Position numbers and translations under genes: made by a program. A stretch of 64,000 bases of DNA, from NCBI GenBank assembly GCA_964304625.1, contig OZ199839.1, forward strand, positions 8,184,001-8,248,000, given 5' to 3'. Below the pieces are notes generated by a model that was not told the origin of the DNA, did no database searches, and worked only from the letters and a program-made list of their open reading frames with translations. Below, one piece after another: positions 24,411 to 37,928 of this stretch (position 1 is its first letter; the number at the start of each line of letters is the position of its first letter). Source of the DNA: Kudoa neothunni. Lineage: Eukaryota > Cnidaria.

Positions 24411-26073
24411 TCTGAACCTTAAGAACGATGTGATGGGCCAGGAATAATTAAATATAGAAGGTTCTAAACAATTAAATCAGTATACAGCTTTTTGTGAGTA
24501 AGAGTTATTGTGATTAATAAAGAGTTTACGCTTGCGTGAACTTCTTTTAGGATTAAAGTTAATCGTGCTAATATTCTCCGTCATTTTAAGTTTAACTCAA
24601 GGTCCAGCTAAATTTTCGTCGAATCCAGTTAGTTAATCGTTTAATTTAATTAGATAAATTAATAAGTAATACACAATTTTTATAACCGACCTTTTCGCTT
24701 GTGTGTATAAAAAATTTCTTACTTTAATTTTTCGTGGGAATAATCAATTAAATATAATCATTCTTCAATATTTAAAAATTGAATGTTTTTTCACTCATTT
24801 CTTTTGATTCAGAGATTAATGTTATATAATCGGTAAATTATCCTCATCAATATATTCGTGAGTATTTCCACTTAGATATTAATCGTATAACGCAGCATTG
24901 GAATTAAGCAGATTGAGATTGATCAAACGAATTCGTCTAAATCTTTGGCGCCGTTTCACCCCAAATTAAAACTATCAACTTTTCAAGTTAAGTTTAAAAA
25001 TATATTTGTTTTTGGTTATTCTTTATGTTTTAAAAAATTCGTATCCACCTGTATAATAATTATAACTATTCGCTGGGAATCAATGTAAGAAAGATAACGC
25101 AATATCGCAATTTTTCTGTAATGTGTTAACACTGCCCTGCGTATCTATGATTATACACTTTTCTATTTGTTTCCATTTGACAACTTTTTATCTCTATACT
25201 TATTTTATGTGATTTATCACAAGGAAAGTATTCTGATTTTCGTATAGTTATTTCAACAAGCGTTAAAAAGCATACCTATTGGCACAAACGATCGATGGAT
25301 TAAAATATCCACACTAATACCTACGAAAACTCCTCTCCAGTGTCAGCAAAGATTGAAAGTAATCATTTTGTGTTGCATTAAGCGTTTTTATAGACCATAA
25401 TTTTTATAGTACCTTTGTGATGTTATTAAGAAGAAAAAAGAGAAACAATGATTTGATCCATCTCCCTGTGTACAAGAACCTTGTTAATAACTTGTTAATG
25501 TTAGGATTTGTAGTTTAGAACAGCACTGTTTCAAAAAGTTTGACATCACTTGCGTGTTATTATTGTAATAAAATGCAGAGTAGTTGTGAGGTGTATACTA
25601 GACTAATCAGCATCGTTGGAATAATAGTTTTTGAGATTTGCGCGGTTAATAACACCACTGTATTATAACAGATAATAACATGATAAAAATCCGCCTCAAA
25701 CTAGTTAATAATAGTGCAATACATCAATAAAGTATTAGGAATTTCCCGAAAAATAATGGAGAAAGCTATAATCCTTTTATAATCGAGGAAGTGCATTAAA
25801 TTTAATCCACATTAGATTAATACCCAAACCCAAAATTATATACCAACCTACAATTATCATATTCTGTCACGATTACATATCAATTTTCAATGAATAATCT
25901 AGAAAAATAGATTTCTGTGTGATAGAAAATTAGCTTTTATTTTATCGATTAGTTCTTTAATCATATTAGGTACTATTAAATCATATTTTAAGGATTAATG
26001 TTAAGAAATGAGCTTGGTTGGTGTGATTATAGTTGGATGGTGCTTTCAACTGACAAGTAGTCTCTCTCTATAG
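24411..26073. other. Intergenic, AT-rich
   Basis: No open frame of note and no repeat ends I can define. It should contain the promoter and perhaps first exon(s) of the membrane-protein gene that follows. Confidence 0.4.
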
Positions 26074-27212
26074 GATTTTATTATTGATACTTATGCTTGT
26101 AACCTCCCTGGGAATATTGATTATTTGATTGTTCGATCAAATGATTTTATTGATTTAATAAATTGATTAGGCATCCTATGTGTTACTCCGAAAAAATGTA
26201 TTTCTAAATCGCTAATTAACAATCCAGTCCTGCAAGCCGCAGGAATAGACCCAAATCCTTCCCTCAATCAAGGATATGAATTTGAAGAGGAGGCGTGTTG
26301 TACCATTGACAATGAGGGCAACAATATCTGTTTATACTTCGACCCTTGTCTAACAAAATCAATATCCCCTTCATTCGAACATTATGATAATTACACTGCG
26401 CATGGATTCACCTATTACACCCAAGCTTTCATTATAATGAATAACAACAACTACGTGCTACCTTATGCACCATTAGGCAAATACTTGGAGGGTAACACCA
26501 AAACGTAAACGACTAATAATCGATTCAGTCAACTCTTCGTATACATTTACATTTATTTTAGCTACAAATATTATGTTCATTTCCTTCAATATGGAAACAG
26601 TTTGATTGTCATTTCAGTATTTTTAACCGGCTACTTAGCAGCTAGCATGATTACCTAATTATTAAGGCATTTCCCAGAAGCTCAGACGGTAAGACAATAA
26701 CAAGTAGTCAACCTATTCTTTCGGCTATATTTCCATTGCGTTCGACAAAATGTAACTTTCAACTGTGATCGTTAAATATTTGATAATTTTCTCGCATTCT
26801 AGGTGGATTTTTCCAAAGAATTTACCCTATCGATCGACAAAATTTTTACGTCAACGTTGCAATGTCCATCTTTTGTCTGGTGGTTTTCGGCCTGTTCTAC
26901 ATCAATTTTATTCATCACAGCGACCACGAATATACCAGAGGTTATACCCAAGCAGAACTTTCTCAACTTAGAGCCGATAATATCACCGAAGCCAAAGTGT
27001 CATTCATATCAAAGCTTGTTCGAAAAGTTATCAGCAACGACAAGGATGAGGCTGAGGAGATCGAAGAATCTCACCAAGAATCAGAGCAAAATGAGTCTGC
27101 CCAAGTAAGTAATGTCGAAAATACAACCATTGTTACCAATCAAGGTGAAGTGCCTTTCACAAGAACTCCCACAAATTCCATCCGAACTTCAACTTCTCAA
27201 CATGATAAATAA
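26074..27212 (+). CDS. Unrecognised membrane protein with Cys-rich ectodomain, 5' end incomplete
   Basis: The exons are 26074-26098 (tentative), 26171-26504, 26562-26616, 26646-26688 and 26803-27212; phases 1, 2, 0, 1 run through without a stop. The conceptual product is about 290 aa. It has a Cys-rich segment (CVTPKKC, EACCTIDNEGNNICLYFDPC) with several N-x-S/T sites, a region LPYAPLGKYLEG, then YYVHFLQYGNSLIVI. A clear transmembrane helix follows (MSIFCLVVFGLFYINF), then a charged, Glu/Ser/Thr-rich tail of about 110 aa ending STSQHDK. I expect at least one more hydrophobic segment upstream, where exons cannot be fixed. The layout (ectodomain with paired Cys, helix, long acidic tail) suggests a surface protein, but I recognise no family. 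Confidence 0.55.
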
Positions 27213-27868
27213 TTAGTTTAATTTCTAACGACTTAGTGTTTTGAAATTCGTGTTCATTTCACTTTTTGTGATTTTTTTTCTAAATTAATATCTAGCTTAT
27301 GATTGTGGCGACAGTTTTAAGTTTAAATTTAAGTAAATATTCCACAGTGTTCTTTTTAACTGGTTTGATGTTGTTTAAGTTTTCATGGAGAATATATTCA
27401 TGTTTTTATATTCAGATTTTAAATATCCAATCTAGGTAAAAAAGATTCATTGTCGTAAGAATAGTCACTTTATTTTAAAATATACCTTGAACCATTAAGT
27501 AATTAATTGTGAGCATATTAATCTATACTAGACATTAAGAATGAGTGAGTGGTTGCGCCCAAAATTGCAATAATACGACGATAAATTTAAATATATTTGA
27601 AGACGTCATTATTGGATCGGAAGATAATTAAAAACTTAAATAAATATGATTCTATTTTTTGTTATACTTTTAAATGACTATTTAATAATTATTAATGAAA
27701 AAATTAACACAAATATGTGTTCTCATGGTTTTTAAACACTACAACTTTTTTTTAATTGGCGCTTTAACTAACGAATGAGCTAACATTTTAGTATAATTAT
27801 GTGTATTATCTCATATTGTGATAAACAATATTAAAGTTGAGAAGACTACATAAAAAATATTATACTAA
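27213..27868. other. Intergenic, AT-rich
   Basis: This is the 3' flank of the membrane-protein gene up to the TTAA-type MITE. No coding exon seen. Confidence 0.4.
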
Positions 27869-28354
27869 CCTTCCGAGCGTTTCTGAGGTCAAATTGACCC
27901 CAGAGCCTATTGTATTACAAGTTTTATATACATCGAAGAATTTAACAATTGTAATATCCGGATTATTCCCCTAAAATAGACAGTGTTTTATAATAATTCA
28001 ATAAAAATTTGAAACAATTAAGATATTTGACGTAAAAATAAAATCTGCTTTGAATGCTATTATAACTATATAGACTGTTTTTTTAACGTGTCAACAATTT
28101 TTATATTCAAAGTAATGAAAACTCTAAAAATGGAGAAAAGAAGATAGAAGATTCTCAATCTGTTTATATTATTTGGTTTATGATTAATAAAAAGATTGAA
28201 CATTTCGCATAATACATCATTGTATGAATCTTCAAATTTTAAATTAAATAAGTATGCTAGTTGATCAAAATATAACCGAAATTTTTAATTTTTGTTTGAT
28301 TACGCAAGGCACTACCCATAAGTCACTGTAGTTGGTTTTGGGGCGCTCAGAAGG
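27869..28354. mobile_element. piggyBac-like (TTAA-type) MITE, 486 bp
   Basis: The left end reads CCTTCCGAGCG after CTAA. The right end, reverse-complemented, reads CCTTCTGAGCG and is followed by TTAA. Just inside the left end is the near-palindrome GAGGTCAAATTGACCCC (27885-27901), a hallmark of piggyBac/Looper-type termini. There is no coding capacity inside. One of the two TTAA target copies has drifted to CTAA. Two other termini with the same palindrome logic occur at 49365 and about 60790. Confidence 0.65.
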
Positions 28355-28533
28355 TTAATATGTTAACTTAATTTTTGAATATTATCCGCCCACGATATTC
28401 CTAATACATTCAATATTTTCTTTCAATAACAATATTTCAACCAAATATATTAAGCTAAATAATTAATATTTTATTTCCAACAATATCCAACTGATATCAC
28501 TAACTTTACTCACAATCATGCGCACGCGCAAAT

Positions 28534-29411
28534 ATGAGTAGCGGTGGAGAGGAAGAAATTCTTAATTATGAGACTTTATTGTCTCCATCTGATCACCCCA
28601 AGAGTGCTCCAGAGTTGATTTCGATGGTATAATATCAACTAATCACATTACATTCTATTTCCTCGTGTCGTTAGGTGAAAATGAAGAATCTTTTGAGGTC
28701 GAACTCTAAAGTAGGAAAATTAGGACCTATGGTACCACATTTGCTAGGTAATTTCAATTCGCTCAGATAAAAAACTTAATATTGTATTATTTTAATTGTT
28801 TTGCGGATTTGTAAACAATCTCTCTGCGTATTATTTTTTAATTTAATGCTTTTGTTATAGTAAAAGCCACCGAAAAGTTTCTCAGTGATATCTATACCGA
28901 TTGTGAAAGTACATTGAAGAGTAATGGTAAAAAAGTTCTAGTTCATAGCATTGTGTACCTATAACAGTTTGAAATTTTGTTGATAAAATTCGTGTTGATT
29001 CCTAGTAAGAAATCAATAAAAAACAATCCCAATTTAAAAATGTTTCATTCGATAGCCGACGAGATTCCAGATGATGCGGTGGAGGATAATACACCTTCCG
29101 ATCCAACAACACAAAAAGACATGTATAACCAATTTTTTATCTATTGCTGCAGTTGTTTAAAATCCCGATCCTTTAGTAGAAATAATCTTACTAAAAGCGT
29201 GAGCAAATCTCCCAAAAAAGTCAATAAATCTGCTTCTCCTGTAAAATTCTCGAATACTCAGTCAACAAACGATATAAACACAGTTACTGTAAAAAATGAC
29301 TTTTCGCCTATGGAGAATAACAACAAAACTACTAATGAAGTAACCAAAACGATCCAACAACCTCCAACAACTTTTAGTAATATTCAACAAGAAGATGACG
29401 ATTACGATTAA
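28534..29411 (+). CDS. DRAP1: Dr1-associated corepressor (NC2 alpha subunit), 219 aa
   Basis: This is the histone-fold partner of Dr1. The NC2 heterodimer binds TBP on promoter DNA and blocks TFIIA/TFIIB entry. The exons are 28534-28626, 28675-28747, 28861-28952 and 29010-29411; phases agree. The histone fold (about aa 30-105) includes MKNLLRSNSKVGKLGPMVPH, then LVKATEKFLSDIY. After a splice that joins GKKVLVHSI to KSIKNNPN it continues LKMFHSIADEIPD, matching the DRAP1 stretch that ends LKDLVASVPD. The long tail is Ser/Lys-rich and ends in an acidic EDDDYD, as in human DRAP1 (EDEEDYDS). The N-terminus carries an unusual acidic extension (MSSGGEEEILNYETLLSPSD). NF-YC and CHRAC15 are weaker alternatives because the IPD motif and acidic end favour DRAP1. 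Confidence 0.75.
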
Positions 29412-29811
29412 TTTATGATGAATGTATGTGGTTTTACACCCAAGTCCAAATTTTTTGTATATTGTGCTATTGCTTGTTTTACGATAAATGTTGGATGAGA
29501 TGTGTGGTTTTATTGAATATTGATTTATTTGGTCGTTAGCGCCGCAAGTTACATGGGGTAGCAAAAATTGTTTATAAGTGTGTGTCTTCCTAATTTTCCC
29601 CAAAGAAAATAATAGATTATAAAATTTTGTGGTCGAACTTGATCCTTGTATAAAAATGTTAATTTTTGAAAATTACTGCTTAAAATGATATTATTTTTTA
29701 AATGCAAAAATAAATAAAACACAAATTTTAATTTTCAATATATTTATGCATAATATTTTGGGGGAAAATTCCGCAAAATCTGTCGTGTGCGCGTGCGTGG
29801 TAACTTTTAAT
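29412..29811. other. Convergent 3' spacer
   Basis: The spacer lies between the DRAP1 stop (plus) and the stop of an orphan exon (minus). AATAAA-like strings occur (for example 29710-29715), as expected for 3' ends. No exon seen. Confidence 0.4.
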
Positions 29812-30042
29812 TTAACATTTCTTACAAAATAGCTCATCTACTTTATAATTTTTTATTAATTTATTGACAATTTCGCGTAAAACATCCTTAACTTGATGTA
29901 CAGAAAATAATTCAATAGGATTCTCAATGACAAGTTTTTTTAGTGGATTTATAAGATTTTTTACTTGAAACGTTTTAACGATTCCATCGCTGTGCTTAGG
30001 ACAAAGATATTCACATATAAACGAAAGTTTACCATGATCATC
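29812..30042 (-). CDS. Terminal exon of an unrecognised gene
   Basis: The frame is open for 77 codons from a good acceptor (TTAAATTAG just right of 30042) to TAA at 29812-29814. The peptide has normal protein composition: it begins DDHGKLSFICEYLCPKH, has amphipathic helices (HQVKDVLREIVNKLIKNY) and ends LFCKKC. Paired Cys at both ends (C..C..H and C..C) hint at a metal site, but this is inference. There is no ATG in it, so upstream exons must lie at 30043-30660, perhaps starting from the ATG at about 30650 that overlaps the KAT8 5' end; I could not link them. No family recognised. Confidence 0.45.
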   Translation of the reverse strand, partial: DDHGKLSFICEYLCPKHSDGIVKTFQVKNLINPLKKLVIENPIELFSVHQVKDVLREIVNKLIKNYKVDELFCKKC

Positions 30043-30668
30043 CTAATTTAAATGAAAAATTTCATTTCCCCCCAACAAAAATAATATCATTACTCATTAT
30101 TATCTACACATGTGAATGTTAAAAATTTTCGATTAATTACTTTAAAGTTTTATCCTGCTAACTTTTCAATAAAAATGATGAAAAAATAAATTATTTTTGT
30201 TTGAAAATAGGCGGCTTATTAACTCAATTACTAATTTTTTTTATGTAAAATTAATAATAAAATTATTTAACAACAATTTAAAGCCTTTTTTAATCTGTCC
30301 ATTAAGGTGGACGATGGGAACGAAAGGGTTGACTAAGTAATTTCTAATATTCTTCTTATTATGAAACAAATAAAATCACAACAAATCGGAAAGTACAAAT
30401 GGTCGGTTACATATTTTATTTTCATTCTTGTTTAAATAAAAATTTACGGAAACTTCTCGGTAATTATTTTTGAATTAATCTCCTCTAATCCGATTTTGCA
30501 GTCACATAAGGGCTTATTCTCTCAAAATTAACAACATTATATATTTAATCCAGCGTTAAAAGATTATAAAAATTTATTATGAGCTGTTTAACATAGCACA
30601 TTCGGAAAAATAATAAAGTTAACTCGTGTATATTGGTACGCACGCGCATAGGCGAAGAGTGTGATATA

Positions 30669-33232
<2,564 letters not shown>

Positions 33233-36200
33233 TTAATTTTGAATGATTTCCAATTTCACGTGTTTTGTAAATAATTGAGTTGTGTTTCTTTCTTAATTAC
33301 TGCGCGGAGTATGCAGCAGCATTATTTAAGATTGGTGTAGTTTAGTCGTAGAATAAATATTCTGTAACTATGTCAAAGATTTAATTTTCAATAGGGATAA
33401 TATCTTTTTACTCATTGGATTTAAAAAAGTAAATAGACTTACTTATACACTCGTTAGACTCACTAGGCTCATTAGGATTGCTAGGAGGGGTTTGTTTAAA
33501 AAATAAAACTCCATCACACAAAATGGATGCATAGGCCACTGGTAAAAACCGGGCATCCGCAACGCTTAAAAATATAGAAACTAATAATGTGTAGCTACTT
33601 ATAAATGCACGTTGTCTAACTCCTTGGCGATGTCGAATGAATTTGATGATTAATATAATTCATTTGAGAATAGTAGTTAGCTCTGTGAAAAGAGGTAAAT
33701 ATATAATTAATCAACAAAAATCTAAAAGTAAACAAACTGTAAAAAAATATGTCATAAAGCAAAAATTTTGTTACTATTGCAAACTAATTTTGTTGTGGTT
33801 AGCTAGTATTCCTGTTTTAAATAAATAGGGAAATTGGTGAACTCGAGGTAAACAATAATTTAGCTTACCATATGTTATAATTAAGTTTATAACAAAAATA
33901 TGTTTTTATATATTTTTTATTTGTATCAGTGAATAGAATAACATTAGGTATTAGATAAATTTATAATGTTTAAAAATATAGTAAAATTTTTATATGATTA
34001 AAAGGTTATACCTCTCTTACGCGTAGTACGAAAAGTTATAAAAAAAAATTATAAACTAAAGCTATTAATTAATATTAAAAAATGAACTTAAAATTATTTT
34101 TGATGACCCACCTGAGAAGTAATACTCAATAATATTAATAAGGGAAAGTACGATTTATAGTAACCCGTGATTTTATTACTTAAATACAAATTAAATTTAA
34201 TGAAAAAGCATTATACGATTAATAATGTCTAAAAAATGTTTAAAACAAAAATAAATTGAGACAAAATATATATTTAAGGTTTGCACTTTGAAATAAACTT
34301 ACATCATGAGTAAAAAATATAAGCATTTACGACTTATTAAAATACAATAAAATTGTTGAATATTCTCATTTAAAAATGAGAATATTTGTATCGGAAAGTG
34401 AACAAAAGAAAATCGAATGTTTACATCAATGATTATAAACCGCGTGCGCATACACGAGATTGTCTGTAGTTGCGGCTCTTTATGAAGTTCAGCGATAAGA
34501 CTTATAATTTACGAATAAATCTAGAATTGAGCTTCGTCATAATTGTTTTGCATGAAATTTTTTGTTTATTATCATTTATCAAAAGAATTAACATATTATA
34601 ACTCTGGTACATTAAACTTTGAGAAGTGGATATTGTTGCGGATCGTAAACAATGTTAAAAATCAGGGCGCAATCTTTTTAATTAAGTTGCAATTTAACAA
34701 TAATCTAAAAGACTCGTTATGAGTTACTAAGAGGTTTATATACATAGAATCGCTACGCGAAAACTCCTCGCAACAAATCAGTATAAACAATGAATAAATT
34801 AGATATTGATTATGTATACCAAAAGTCGTCTAATTCCCGAACAATTAATTTAACTGATGGCTTCCAAATAGTACATAAATATTTAGATTAATTCTCGTGT
34901 ATGGCCATCAATTATTCAAGTTACATTATTTAATAATTTATCCTATTTTTACATTCAGATCACATATAAAAAATTAATATTATGCTCAACAACACACTAA
35001 TTACTACATAATTTTTCAACGAAAGTATTTAAATCTACATCAAGCACGTAATCTCGCTCCGACACGATTGCATATTGATGCGAAAAAAACTGTAGTCAAA
35101 TTACTAGTTTTATTTATAATTAGCCATGTATATGACATGAGTATGAGCTGTTAGAATTTAGAATTGATAACGAAATATTTAACATCAGGTGGATTTAATG
35201 AAATGTATAATGAGACGGATGGGTTGTGTGGCATCAAAAACATTTAGAGAATCTGTTCTATATTGATTCCCCAAAAGACTCAACAATTCTTGATTAATTG
35301 ATAGTAGTGAATACCGCGCAATCTGTATTATTTAATTGGGTTCCCCATTGACACTTACAAATTAATCCTCGGTGCACAACCTTTACAAAAATTAATTATT
35401 TAATTATATGTTATTATACCAAATATTCAACTAACGTAAGTAATGCCAATAAAACAATTTTTCAATTTAGCGAATAACATCCTTTTTTTGTATTATGATT
35501 ATCAATAGTACAATTAGTTATTTTTTACACAATGACTCCTATTGAGTCATTAATTATCGAGAATTTTTATTCCCGAGTCTGCAACAAAAATATTATCATT
35601 CGACTTAAATTAAAACAAAGATTGATTCATCAATCTTTGTTAATATTTCAATACTATACAATTAAGAAAAAATTAAAAATTTCTATACAAAATGCACGCA
35701 TCAATAACTAGTTTTCTAAGGCAAAACTGGATTTAATTATTCATTATCACCAACAAACAGTATGAAAAAGAATACCACATTGAACATACTAGATGAAGAT
35801 TAAGAAATGAAATAATTGTTAATTCTACCTTTTGATTTTAATAATAGTATAATAACATTTAGAATAAATTGAATAAAATACGACAACCAAATTATCGCAT
35901 GTAAACAATTGGATGATTGGACAAGGAATAACGGAAATATTCCACCAAAACAAACAATCATTAGAACCATAATCTACAACTTGATATGTTGTAGTATATT
36001 AAGTGGTAGCAGTTTTATCCCACAGAATGCGGTAATTCAATAGGAATAATGCGCGGTGAAATGTAATTATCATCAACAAGGGGATTATAAAATACTGAGG
36101 TAATTTAATATTAAACGATACGACCTACTGATACAATTTAGATGTGTATATATATGCCATATTTCAATTTTATTTCATTAATAAAAATAAGTAATAATTA

Positions 36201-36465
36201 ATCCTAACCAAAAAATGTCACCCACAAAAAACAATTTAATCCCTTGAGAAAACAACTAAAAAACAATTTATGCACAACAAAACGGCGCCTTAGAAATTAA
36301 AGTAACGCGCCGAAAAATGTCACCAATATTAGTATATAAAATATGAAACTAAGCTAAGAACAAAATTCGCACTTCACCTTACAATATCACCTATTTAAAT
36401 CAGTGAATCAATGTAAAGTGATGTGCGTTGATAATCACCAACCACAATAAAACTATCAAGGGTGT
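33233..36465. other. Long AT-rich intergenic stretch
   Basis: About 3.2 kb without a supportable exon, SINE head or transposon end. The 63-codon frame at 33637-33828 is low-complexity (Lys-rich) and I do not accept it. Runs of A and T dominate. Confidence 0.5.
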
Positions 36466-36902
36466 TCATAGAGAGAAAATGGAACCAATTATCACGAATG
36501 AATTTTTAGAATTGTGCAATGCGCCGAAAACACACGGACAACTGCATTCAGTAATAAATAAATTGATGAATTGAGGCTGAGGAATAAACTCATTTCGAGT
36601 GAACAGGTAGAATGATTGGGACAAATAGAGAAATTCCCAGAGGAAATTCATTGAACATCCTGTTGTGATGCAGTGTTGGATTAGTTGTCCCAAAAAAGGT
36701 ATTAACCGATTATTGATATACCGCCGAAGATAATACCTGAATTGATCGTATAACTTACTATGGAGTCGTTCACCTAGATAATAAGACAACAAAGAAACCC
36801 TATTCAAATTATAAACATTATTACCATACAAACCAGCCACAAAATTGAGTGTGTGTTTGTTGGTTTGTGGATATTTGCTCACGGCCTAATCTCTGGCGGC
36901 AT
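36466..36902 (-). CDS. Small unrecognised protein, about 117 aa, divergent from histone H1
   Basis: The model has two exons: 36883-36902 (ATG CCG CCA GAG ATT AGG CC) and 36466-36799, joined by an 83-nt GT..AG intron in phase 2. The product begins MPPEIRPVSLLSYYLGERLH and continues with predicted helices (KLYDQFRYYLRRYINN, FLWEFLYLSQSFYLF) and a C-x-C-P-C cluster. The 138-codon frame at this place has no ATG and probably includes the intron. Composition and aromatic-rich helices look like a real protein. A faint resemblance to peroxin-12/peroxin-2 N-terminal regions is not enough to name it. Its ATG lies 65 bp from the H1 ATG, so the two share a bidirectional promoter. Confidence 0.5.
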
Positions 36903-36967
36903 ACTAAGATAATCGTAACCAAAGCGCGGGCGGATTAATTAAAATCTGTTAGATAAAAATTGGAACA
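36903..36967. promoter_or_regulatory. Bidirectional 65-bp promoter region, histone H1 / small gene
   Basis: The two start codons are head to head with only 65 bp between them, so 5' UTRs and core promoters must overlap or be extremely short. A GC-rich patch (GCGCGGGCGGATT at about 36925-36937) stands out. No canonical TATA box is obvious. Confidence 0.4.
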
Positions 36968-37669
36968 ATGGTTGCATCATCAAAATCAAAAAATGTTTCC
37001 TCCGTTAAAAAACCACGCACAACCGACTCCAAATCATCTACACCTTCATATCACGTTATGATTGTTGAGGCTGTGAAAGAGTTGCCCAAAACGAACAAAG
37101 GTTGTAGCAGACCCGCCATCGCATCCTACATTATGAAACACTTCAAGCCGACTGGAACATCAGCTCGTGTTAATACACTTTTGAGCGCTTCGTTGAAGAA
37201 AATGATTCAGTCTAAAGAGTTGATGGTGGTGAGTGGTACTGGAGCTTCAGGAAGATTCAAGTTGAGTGTGCCGGCAAAATCTGCCTCACCCGCAAAAAAA
37301 GCTATGGTAAGTTGACGGAGTATTAATGTGGCTTATGTGTGTTTTTGGTAGAAAAAAACTAGTGTCAAACGAGCATTGAAGCTTGGACCAAGTGGAAGTG
37401 GGTCAAGTTCGAAATCGACCACACCAAAAAAGACAGCAGCCAAAAAAGCAACGACCAAAAAGTCAGCTGCTGCTGCTGCTGCTGGAAAAAAGAGTGCCAA
37501 GACTTCAACAACTCAAGCTCCCAAAAAAACTGTTAAAAAACCGGCAGCTAGCGCCAAAAAAGCAACATCAGCCAAAAAAAAGGCACCCTCAACCAAAAAA
37601 CCATCGGCTAAATCCGTTAAAAAGGCGCCTGCTAAAAAATCTACCAAAAAGGTTGCGGCCAAAAAATGA
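36968..37669 (+). CDS. Linker histone H1, 218 aa
   Basis: It binds nucleosomal linker DNA and compacts chromatin. The exons are 36968-37306 and 37352-37669 with a 45-nt intron; the second begins AAA AAA ACT. The N-terminus is basic. The winged-helix GH1 domain is at about aa 30-105 (SYHVMIVEAVKELPKTNKGC, ASYIMKHFKPTG, LKKMIQSKELMVVSGTGASG, FKLS). The 100-residue tail is almost only Lys, Ala, Ser, Pro and Thr with an Ala run (coded by a GCT repeat), as expected. The intron, just after GH1, is unusual for replication-dependent H1 genes and points to a replacement-type or polyadenylated H1. I saw no histone 3' stem-loop sequence after the stop. The other-frame 100-codon Arg/Gln-rich frame is a shadow. 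Confidence 0.93.
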
Positions 37670-37928
37670 GATTAATGTATTTTGACTCCACCTTTGGTTC
37701 ACTTGTTTGTTATAAATATGTTTCTTTTGATTGAATACGTTGTTTTTATTGCAACTATGTGTAATTTGTTGTCTGCAAGCGCTTTTCGCCTACTTTATTA
37801 CTTCACTTTTAACGTTTAATGTAATGCGCCCAATAATATGCTTTATTGAAAGTTGATAAAAAATATAGCTTAAAAGAAATTTTTTAATTTAAACGACTAA
37901 AGTTGGAGTGAGTTTCAATGGGACATTA
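37670..37928. other. Convergent 3' spacer, H1 / AAGAB
   Basis: The 259-bp spacer lies between two convergent stops. No stem-loop typical of replication-dependent histone mRNA was seen. Confidence 0.45.

Noticed and set aside
33637-33828. 63-codon plus frame
   Set aside because: Low-complexity Lys-rich translation of an A-rich tract.
36466-36882. Peroxin-12 (PEX12) assignment for the minus-strand frame
   Set aside because: The best-matching YNLNR segment falls inside a likely intron, and no RING domain follows.
37383-37685. 100-codon Arg/Gln/Lys-rich plus frame
   Set aside because: Other-frame shadow of the histone H1 tail.
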